Positions 1 through 4,627 of a DNA stretch of 7,824 nucleotides are shown here, in pieces. The notes under the pieces are model-generated. The model saw only the letters and a program-made list of their open reading frames with translations. It searched no databases and was not told where the DNA came from. The DNA comes from Methanobacteriota archaeon (GTDB lineage: Archaea; Thermoplasmatota; Thermoplasmata; RBG-16-68-12), in contig VBLZ01000114.1 in the NCBI GenBank assembly GCA_005878515.1, positions 1-7,824 on the forward strand. The letters run 5' to 3'. The stretch's first letter is position 1. Every line of letters begins with the position of its first letter. The translations under genes and the position numbers were made by a program.

Positions 1-311
1 TCCTGGACATCGCCGCGGCCCTCCGCGATGACCTTGCCCATTTCCGTCGTCACGGTTCGCGCGAGGTCCTCTTTCTTCCGTCGGAAGATACGGGCGGCCT
101 CCAGCAGCAGCTCTCCGCGCCGCGGCGCGGGCGTCTTCTTCCAGCGCTCGAAGGCTTCTTTCGCATGGCGGACCGCCTCGTTCAGCTCGCCGTTCGTGGC
201 CAGGGGAAACGTCGCCAGCGTCTCGCCCGTCGCCGGGTTGTGCGTCTCGAAGCGCTTCCCCTCAGATTTCCGCCACTTGCCGCCGATGAAGAGGCCGTAC
301 TCCTGGACCAT
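1..311 (-). CDS. Aldehyde dehydrogenase family protein, N-terminal fragment (3' part beyond window)
   Basis: This is the first 103 codons of an NAD(P)-dependent aldehyde dehydrogenase, an enzyme that oxidises an aldehyde to the acid. It is read on the minus strand from ATG at 311 and runs off the left edge without a stop. Visible hallmarks are the N-terminal strand LFIGGKW (residues 7-13), the NPATGE turn (25-30), a helix of the type EAVRHAKEAFERW (about 45-57), and TTEMGK (88-93). These match the start of the ALDH superfamily, which is usually 450-500 aa. The catalytic Cys and Glu lie outside the window, so the substrate cannot be named; semialdehyde, lactaldehyde and glyceraldehyde types are all possible. 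The gene begins 33 bases after the Nudix-HAD stop, with no convincing ribosome site or TATA box, so co-transcription is likely. The family assignment is firm. Confidence 0.9.
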   Translation of the reverse strand, partial: MVQEYGLFIGGKWRKSEGKRFETHNPATGETLATFPLATNGELNEAVRHAKEAFERWKKTPAPRRGELLLEAARIFRRKKEDLARTVTTEMGKVIAEGRGDVQ

Positions 312-344
312 CGTCTTCGCCGGGGGAAGCAAGGCCCGGCCAGG

Positions 345-1673
345 CTATGACGTTATCGTGGGATCAGCCCGGGATTTGCGGGACGCTTCGACGACCGGAT
401 CTTCCGCATAGCGGACGATGGCCCGGGCGGCCTCCAGGAGACCATCCGCCACGACGTCGGGAGACCATGGCCGAACTTCCGCGGCGAACCGCCGCCGCCA
501 CGCCTTCGGCCCGACCCAGGCGGTCCGACAACCGAACGCGCGGCCCGTCTGTACATCCATGGGTTTGTCGCCGACCATCCAAGCCGATCGCGGGCGAGCG
601 CCCACGTCGCGGGCTGCGGCGAGTAACATCCCGGGTCGCGGCTTGCGACACGCGCAGTCCGAGAGCACGTTGTGCGGACAGTAGTAGATCTCCGCGACCT
701 GCACACCCGCCTTCCGGAGCCCCGCGAGCATCCGATCGTGGACCTTCGCCAACTGCGCCTCCGGGAGCAGCTTCCAGCCCGCGGCGTCTTGGTTCGTCAC
801 GATCACCAGCTGCCAACCGCAATCCGCAAGCAACCGCATGCCCTGAATCGCACCCGGCAGGAATTGGAACTGGTCCGGCCTCCGGACGTACCCGGCCCGC
901 CCGCGGTTGATTACCCCGTCTCGATCGAGGAACACCGTCGGACGGTCCGGACCGCCGGCGTGCGGCGCGGTGCCGTGGCGGTGCACCCTCAAGGCGGATC
1001 GCGCCTCCTTGGATTGAAGGAAGAAGTCGACGAGGGCCCACTTCGCGAAGGGGTTCCGGGTGAGGGTCAACGCCTTGTCCACGGTGAACCAGCCGACGTC
1101 CTCGATCTCGTCCGGTTTCAGGCGGAACGCGTCGGAAGCGACGTGGCCCTTGTACACGAATCCGAGGGTGTACGCGGGCTTGCCGGGGAACCCGGATACG
1201 TAGACGTTCAGCAGGCCGTCCAGCCGGATGTCCACTCCGATCTCCTCCTCCGCTTCGCGTTCGACGCCGACCTCAGGGCTCTCGCCATAGTCCATGAATC
1301 CGCCGGGGACGTTCCAATATCCTTTCGAGAAACCGCGGACCGCTTTGACCATCAGGACCCGAGGGCCGTTCGAGAGGATCACCTCGGAGACGCAGCGGAT
1401 CATCGTGGTGTAGATTGCGCGCTTTACGAGCGGGTCGACATCGGTCCGCTCGAAAATCGCGTCCCGACCCAGCCACTCTTCCGGATGGTAATCGAGTCGC
1501 GGCTTTTGCCGCAACACGCGGTCGGCGCCGAAGTCCATCACGCCGTTGGGTTCGGTGGGAAACGGAAGTTTTTCGCCGACTCGGGGGAACCGCAGTTTCC
1601 CATGGTCGTGGACGAGATAGACTTGGCCGTCCGTCTCGACGAACAGGTGGTCGCGGCGTGCCCTCTGACCCAT
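345..1673 (-). CDS. Nudix hydrolase fused to GmhB/histidinol-phosphatase-like HAD phosphatase
   Basis: This 442-aa protein carries two enzyme domains. Residues 1-90 form an N-terminal region I do not recognise. Residues about 91-220 are a Nudix domain with an exact Nudix box at 125-147 (G-x5-E131-x7-R139-E140-x2-EE-x-G-V), so it should hydrolyse a nucleoside diphosphate linked to X. Residues about 245-425 are a HAD phosphatase of the GmhB / histidinol-phosphatase family: FLDRDGVIN with nucleophile D250 and acid D252, TNQ at 293-295, K344 in CRKPRPGM, and GDK at 368-370 with D373. The zinc loop C332-x-H334-x5-C340-x-C342, typical of GmhB, is intact. GmhB removes the 7-phosphate from heptose 1,7-bisphosphate; related enzymes act on histidinol phosphate. 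The true substrates here are unknown. ATG at 1673 was chosen because a TATA-like box is centred 30 bases upstream and two earlier ATGs are out of frame. Confidence 0.93.
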   Translation of the reverse strand: MGQRARRDHLFVETDGQVYLVHDHGKLRFPRVGEKLPFPTEPNGVMDFGADRVLRQKPRLDYHPEEWLGRDAIFERTDVDPLVKRAIYTTMIRCVSEVILSNGPRVLMVKAVRGFSKGYWNVPGGFMDYGESPEVGVEREAEEEIGVDIRLDGLLNVYVSGFPGKPAYTLGFVYKGHVASDAFRLKPDEIEDVGWFTVDKALTLTRNPFAKWALVDFFLQSKEARSALRVHRHGTAPHAGGPDRPTVFLDRDGVINRGRAGYVRRPDQFQFLPGAIQGMRLLADCGWQLVIVTNQDAAGWKLLPEAQLAKVHDRMLAGLRKAGVQVAEIYYCPHNVLSDCACRKPRPGMLLAAARDVGARPRSAWMVGDKPMDVQTGRAFGCRTAWVGPKAWRRRFAAEVRPWSPDVVADGLLEAARAIVRYAEDPVVEASRKSRADPTITS

Positions 1674-1698
1674 GCGGCTGGTTCCATGCCCATGCGTT

Positions 1699-1707
1699 GT
1701 ATTAAAT
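1699..1707 (-). promoter_or_regulatory. TATA-like promoter of the Nudix-HAD gene
   Basis: On the minus strand the sequence reads ATTTAATAC, the most AT-rich spot in the 99-base gap between the O-methyltransferase stop and the Nudix-HAD start. Its centre is about 30 bases before the ATG at 1673. This fits an archaeal TATA box driving a leaderless or very short-leader mRNA. The call rests on sequence and spacing only. Confidence 0.55.
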
Positions 1708-1772
1708 GGTCACGGGAGGAACTCGTCGAGACACGCCACGTGGCCTACGCGTCGAAGGACCGGGATCTTCGG

Positions 1773-2411
1773 CTACTCGCGGACTTTCAGGGCCACCGAC
1801 ACGCCATCGCGAAGCGGCACGATCGACGCGATCATCCGTGAATCTTTCGCAAGCCGTTCGTTGTAGGTCCGGATGGCTTGGGTCTCGCTCGATCGGTCCT
1901 TGCGGGCCACATCACCGCCCCAGAGGACATTGTCCGTGACGAGCAGTCCTCCGACCCGGAGGCGTACGATGGCGGGATCGAGGACCGCGGGATAGCCCGC
2001 CTTGTCGATGTCGTTGAAGATGTAGTCGAAGGGGCCCTTCAGGTCCTTCAGAATCCCTTGGGCGTCACCGACGAGGATCTTGACTTTCGTCGCGACGCCG
2101 GTCTTCTCCATGTTCTTCCGCGCGATGGCGGCCGTCTCGGGATTGTGTTCGACCGTGACGAGTTCGCCATCGTCCGGCAGCGCACGGGCGAGCCAGGTGC
2201 CCGAGTATCCGATCGCGGTGCCGAGCTCAAGGATCCGCCGCGCACGGGTCGCGCGCGCCAGGATATGGAGCAAACTTCCCTCCGCCGAGCCGACGATCGG
2301 CCATCCTTCCTCCTCGCCCTGTCGCTCCACGGCCCGAAGCGCCGCATCTCCCCGGTTCGCCAACCCATCGATGTATTCGTCGATCTCCTCGTACACGATT
2401 GCGCGCGGCAC
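1773..2411 (-). CDS. SAM-dependent O-methyltransferase, COMT-like (class I)
   Basis: This 212-aa protein is a cation-dependent class I methyltransferase of the catechol / caffeoyl-CoA O-methyltransferase type, moving a methyl group from SAM to a hydroxyl. With the GTG at 2411 as residue 1, the SAM-binding motif I ILELGTAIGYSG is at 60-71, the ribose-binding acidic residue E88 is in VTVEHNPE, and GDAQ lies at about 115-118. The likely metal ligands are D134 or D136 in FNDIDK and D160-N161 in VTDNVLWGG. The length matches the family. The start is uncertain. An in-frame GTG at 2474 would add 21 residues unlike the family N-terminus. The GTG at 2411 follows a GGTGGT stretch and puts the conserved EEIDEYI helix near the N-terminus. 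GTG at 2396 is a third option. The substrate is unknown. Confidence 0.9.
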   Translation of the reverse strand: MPRAIVYEEIDEYIDGLANRGDAALRAVERQGEEEGWPIVGSAEGSLLHILARATRARRILELGTAIGYSGTWLARALPDDGELVTVEHNPETAAIARKNMEKTGVATKVKILVGDAQGILKDLKGPFDYIFNDIDKAGYPAVLDPAIVRLRVGGLLVTDNVLWGGDVARKDRSSETQAIRTYNERLAKDSRMIASIVPLRDGVSVALKVRE

Positions 2412-2473
2412 GCCACCACCGCGGCGACGAGCGTCGTGTGCCGCTATGAACCTTCGCGGCAGCTTGACAAACA

Positions 2474-2480
2474 CTTATCC
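2474..2480 (+). promoter_or_regulatory. Possible TATA-like box of the 47-aa ORF
   Basis: CTTATCC lies 34-40 bases before the ATG at 2514, which would give a transcript with a leader of roughly 10 bases. The same heptamer, read on the minus strand at 2943-2949, sits 27 bases before the 90-aa gene, which supports its use as a box in this genome. The spacing here is less exact, so support is weak. Confidence 0.3.
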
Positions 2481-2513
2481 CACATGAGCGGCCATCGAGG
2501 CGCGGGATGGGAT

Positions 2514-2657
2514 ATGTGCAAGCTCACGAAGACGGACAGCGCCGTGCTGTCCCTGTATCTTGAAACCCTATACGTCAACGAGATCATGGCGCGCGGCTAC
2601 GCGGTCCCTCCGAACCTCGAGGTGCCGGCACCCGCCCGGCCGAAACTCACGGGTTGA
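2514..2657 (+). CDS. Small hypothetical protein (47 aa)
   Basis: This short ORF fills the only otherwise unexplained stretch between the O-methyltransferase and the 90-aa protein gene. I do not recognise the product. It starts MCKLTKTD, has a central amphipathic segment (about residues 8-27, rich in Leu, Tyr and Val), and ends in a Pro/Ala-rich tail closing with KLTG. Third codon positions are mostly G or C, as in the neighbouring genes, which supports coding. An in-frame ATG at 2484 would give 58 aa, but it lies only a few bases after the TATA-like box, so 2514 is preferred. Its 3' end overlaps the convergent 90-aa gene by 11 bases. No cysteine pair, signal peptide or clear membrane segment is visible. 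It could be a chance ORF. Confidence 0.42.
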   Translation: MCKLTKTDSAVLSLYLETLYVNEIMARGYAVPPNLEVPAPARPKLTG

Positions 2658-2919
2658 TCGACTCCGGGACCGGCGTTCGCACGATCCCGTCGAGCTCGTC
2701 CGCGCGACGCTCCATCGTGGTGGCCTTCTGGAACAGATACCGCGAGCGGTCCTGCAAGCGGTTCGCCTTCACGCGAGCTCGCGCCGCCTTGTGTCGCAGC
2801 TTCGCGGCCTTGGCGCGATCCCGGAGTTCGTGCTCGGGCGCCCGCGGCCGAGGGGCCGGCGGGAACACGGCCCGCTCCGACGGCGCCGACGTTGGCACGC
2901 TGTCGTGGCGTGGCTCCAT
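2647..2919 (-). CDS. Hypothetical basic, helical (coiled-coil-like) protein, 90 aa
   Basis: I do not recognise this family. The first 30 residues are Pro/Ser/Ala-rich and probably disordered. Residues about 31-78 form a highly charged, Arg/Lys/Ala-rich stretch with regularly placed Leu and Ala (for example LRDRAKAAKLRHKAARARV), which predicts a long helix or coiled coil. The tail is short and Pro-rich. There are no cysteines, no signal peptide and no membrane segment. The basic character could suit nucleic-acid binding, but that is inference. ATG at 2919 was chosen because CTTATCC lies 27 bases upstream. A longer frame back to 3039 would run into the conserved start of the divergent methylthiotransferase. 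The gene shares the 88-base divergent promoter region with the methylthiotransferase. Confidence 0.65.
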   Translation of the reverse strand: MEPRHDSVPTSAPSERAVFPPAPRPRAPEHELRDRAKAAKLRHKAARARVKANRLQDRSRYLFQKATTMERRADELDGIVRTPVPESINP

Positions 2920-2942
2920 GGCGCCTCGAACGGCGCGGCCGT

Positions 2943-2949
2943 GGATAAG
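2943..2949 (-). promoter_or_regulatory. TATA-like promoter of the 90-aa protein gene
   Basis: CTTATCC on the minus strand is centred 27 bases before the ATG at 2919, the expected distance for a leaderless archaeal transcript. It lies in the 88-base region between two divergent genes. Confidence 0.5.
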
Positions 2950-2977
2950 AGTTGTGGGGTAGGCGTCGCGCAACACG

Positions 2978-2983
2978 AAAATA
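2978..2983 (+). promoter_or_regulatory. TATA-like promoter of the tRNA methylthiotransferase gene
   Basis: AAAATA, preceded by CG, is centred about 27 bases before the GTG start at 3008 and is the only AT-rich block in that position. No Shine-Dalgarno sequence precedes the GTG, so a leaderless mRNA is likely. Confidence 0.5.
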
Positions 2984-3007
2984 GCGGCCCGTCCTTCCGT
3001 CCGATTC

Positions 3008-4306
3008 GTGAAGGTGTACGTCGAGGCGTACGGCTGCACCCAGAACTACGGGGAAGCCCGACTCATGCAGGAGGCCCTCCTCGGGAGCGGCCACACGATC
3101 ACGACCGCAGAGGCCGACGCGGACGCTCACGTCCTTGTGACGTGCACCGTCGTCGAGACAACGGAGAGGAAGATGGCCCGGCGCATGGCGGAGCTGGCGG
3201 TATACCAGAAGCCGTTCGTCGTGGCTGGCTGCATGGCGGCGGCCCAGAGGGACCGCGTGCAATCCATCGTACCACGGGCCAAGCTCTTGCCGCCGCGGAA
3301 GTGGCCCCAAATCGTCGAGTTGCTCGGCGCGGGAACGGCCTGCGGCGACCGGGCCGCGGAAGTCGAGTCGACCGCATTCGGCTGGCGGGACGCAATCGTC
3401 CCCATCGCCCAGGGCTGCGCGGGTCGTTGCACATATTGCATCACGCGGGTGGCGCGCGGCCGAGTCGCGTCGTATGGAATCGATTCGATCGTCGGGCAGG
3501 TCCGCGGACACGTCGAGCGAGGCGTGCGAGAAATCAAGCTGACGGGGCAGGACACCGCCGCGTACGGCCTGGATACCGGCACGAACCTCGCGGCCCTGTT
3601 GCGCGCCATCGCCGAGATCCCGGGTGAGTTCCGGGTCCGGGTCGGGATGGCGGACCCGTTGACCGTCTACCCGATCCAAGAGGAACTCGTGGCGGCGTAT
3701 GCGTCCGACAAGCTGTTCAAGTTCCTGCACCTCCCCGTCCAGAGCGGGGACGACGCGATCCTCGAATCGATGCGGCGACAGTACACCGTCTCCGAGTTCG
3801 AGGAAATCGTCCGGCGATTCCGGCGCACGTTCCCGGAGATCACACTCTCCACCGATGCCATCGTGGGCTTCCCGGGCGAATCCGAGGAGCAGTTCGAGGC
3901 CACCATGGAGCTCGTCCGGCGGGTGCGGCCGGATATCGTGAACGTCACTCGTTTCTCGCCGCGAGAGGGCACGCCCGCCGCGACGATGCCGGGCCGGATC
4001 GTCGGCTGGAAAGTGAAGGAGCGTTCCCGCCGACTCACACGACTCCGGTTCCAAATTGCCCGCGAGATGAACGAACGATTCATCGGACGCGAGGCCACGG
4101 TCTTGGTCACGGAGCCGGGCAAGCCGGGCACCGTCCTCGCCCGGACACCGGAATACCGCCAAGTCGTCCTGCGCGAACCCGCAGCCATCGGCGAATTTTT
4201 CCGGGTGAAAATCGATGACGCGCGACCGACGGATCTCTCCGGACACCTGTTGACCAATGGACTTTATACGGCCGTGCAAATCCACGCTGGCAGCCCCGTG
4301 GTGTAG
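3008..4306 (+). CDS. tRNA t6A37 methylthiotransferase, archaeal e-MtaB/CDKAL1 type (radical SAM)
   Basis: This 432-aa enzyme should add a methylthio group to C2 of N6-threonylcarbamoyladenosine at position 37 of ANN-decoding tRNAs (t6A to ms2t6A). All three family domains are present. The N-terminal UPF0004 domain has cluster ligands C10, C46 and C75. The radical SAM domain has C137-x3-C141-x2-C144 in GCAGRCTYC, followed by KLTGQDTAAYG (177-187), LPVQSGDD (242-249) and STDAIVGFPGE (281-291). A TRAM domain occupies about 357-415. The short form and the MKVYVEAYGC start are typical of the archaeal subfamily. The start is GTG at 3008, with a TATA-like box 27 bases upstream. The last four sense codons (SPVV) and the TAG stop coincide with nucleotides 1-15 of the tRNA-Gln gene. 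It clusters with pcc1, whose complex makes its substrate. Confidence 0.95.
   Translation: MKVYVEAYGCTQNYGEARLMQEALLGSGHTITTAEADADAHVLVTCTVVETTERKMARRMAELAVYQKPFVVAGCMAAAQRDRVQSIVPRAKLLPPRKWPQIVELLGAGTACGDRAAEVESTAFGWRDAIVPIAQGCAGRCTYCITRVARGRVASYGIDSIVGQVRGHVERGVREIKLTGQDTAAYGLDTGTNLAALLRAIAEIPGEFRVRVGMADPLTVYPIQEELVAAYASDKLFKFLHLPVQSGDDAILESMRRQYTVSEFEEIVRRFRRTFPEITLSTDAIVGFPGESEEQFEATMELVRRVRPDIVNVTRFSPREGTPAATMPGRIVGWKVKERSRRLTRLRFQIAREMNERFIGREATVLVTEPGKPGTVLARTPEYRQVVLREPAAIGEFFRVKIDDARPTDLSGHLLTNGLYTAVQIHAGSPVV
4263..4268 (+). promoter_or_regulatory. TATA box of the tRNA-Gln gene, inside the methylthiotransferase CDS
   Basis: TTTATA is centred about 26 bases before tRNA nucleotide 1 (4292), the standard archaeal TATA-to-start distance. 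It falls within coding sequence near residues 419-421 of the methylthiotransferase. It could also drive pcc1, since no separate TATA box is visible inside the tRNA at the right distance from the pcc1 ATG. Confidence 0.65.
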
Positions 4307-4364
4307 CGGCCAAGCATTCGGGTCTTTGGAACCCGCGACGGCAGTTCGAATCTGCCCGGGGCTA
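4292..4364 (+). tRNA. tRNA-Gln (anticodon UUG)
   Basis: This 73-nt tRNA folds completely. The acceptor stem pairs AGCCCCG (4292-4298) with CGGGGCT (4357-4363), and the discriminator is A4364. The anticodon stem CGGGT/ACCCG (4319-4323 / 4331-4335) encloses the loop CTTTGGA, with anticodon TTG at 4326-4328, which reads Gln CAA. The T stem GGCAG/CTGCC encloses TTCGAAT. The D arm is short and includes wobble pairs, and A14-G15 are present at 4305-4306. The 3' CCA is not encoded and there is no intron. The 5' end overlaps the methylthiotransferase stop by 15 bases, and pcc1 begins five bases after the 3' end. Position 37 is G, so this tRNA is not itself a t6A substrate; G15 is a potential TgtA target. 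Confidence 0.97.
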
Positions 4365-4369
4365 TTCGG

Positions 4370-4627
4370 ATGAAAGCTCGCGCGCAGCTCCACATCACGT
4401 TCGAGGATGCCACGACCGCGGAGGCCGTCGCTTCGTCCGTCTCCCTCGACGACGCCGGATACATCGAGACGAGAAGGCGTGGCCGGACGGTCACCGCACA
4501 GGCGACCGCGGACAGCCCGATGAGCTTGCTGCACACCCTCGACGACTACCTCGCGTGCGTCAGCGTCGCGGAGCGGACGGCCCGCGAGGCACGCCCTCCC
4601 GGACGTGCGCGGCGACGCCGCGCTTGA
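4370..4627 (+). CDS. pcc1: KEOPS complex subunit Pcc1
   Basis: This 85-aa protein matches the Pcc1 family, the small dimerising subunit of the KEOPS complex. KEOPS (Kae1, Bud32, Cgi121, Pcc1) transfers threonylcarbamoyl to A37 to make t6A; Pcc1 helps bind tRNA and Kae1. The pattern is typical: an N-terminal strand KARAQLHITFED (2-13), a helix TAEAVASSV (16-24), the paired strands TRRRGRTVTAQATA (34-47), and a C-terminal helix with LLHTLDDYLACVSVAE (53-68), corresponding to the family's alR-x-x-lN-x-yL motif. The final 14 or so residues are an Arg/Pro-rich tail that overlaps the convergent tgtA end. ATG at 4370 comes five bases after tRNA-Gln, with no Shine-Dalgarno sequence, so expression probably depends on the tRNA transcript. 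The gene is also in frame with the upstream methylthiotransferase. Confidence 0.85.
   Translation: MKARAQLHITFEDATTAEAVASSVSLDDAGYIETRRRGRTVTAQATADSPMSLLHTLDDYLACVSVAERTAREARPPGRARRRRA

Noticed and set aside
28..411. 127-codon plus-strand open frame at the left edge
   Set aside because: The minus strand of 1-311 encodes a clear aldehyde dehydrogenase N-terminus; the plus frame is its shadow.
672..1841. 389-codon plus-strand open frame opposite the Nudix-HAD gene
   Set aside because: The minus strand carries intact Nudix and HAD motifs; this frame has none and crosses the promoter region.
2425..2436. CGACG-AG-CGTCG inverted repeat upstream of the O-methyltransferase start as an operator
   Set aside because: Five-base arms in very GC-rich DNA are expected by chance and there is no second copy to support it.
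4304..4306. TAG as a pyrrolysine codon
   Set aside because: The TAG follows the end of the TRAM domain, lies in a tRNA, and there is no Pyl gene or Pyl-tRNA in the window; ordinary termination is the simplest reading, although the open frame beyond is noted.
2597..4534. 645-codon minus-strand open frame opposite the methylthiotransferase
   Set aside because: It is antisense to a strongly conserved radical SAM gene and a tRNA, has low-complexity composition and shows no family motif; long antisense frames are common in GC-rich DNA.
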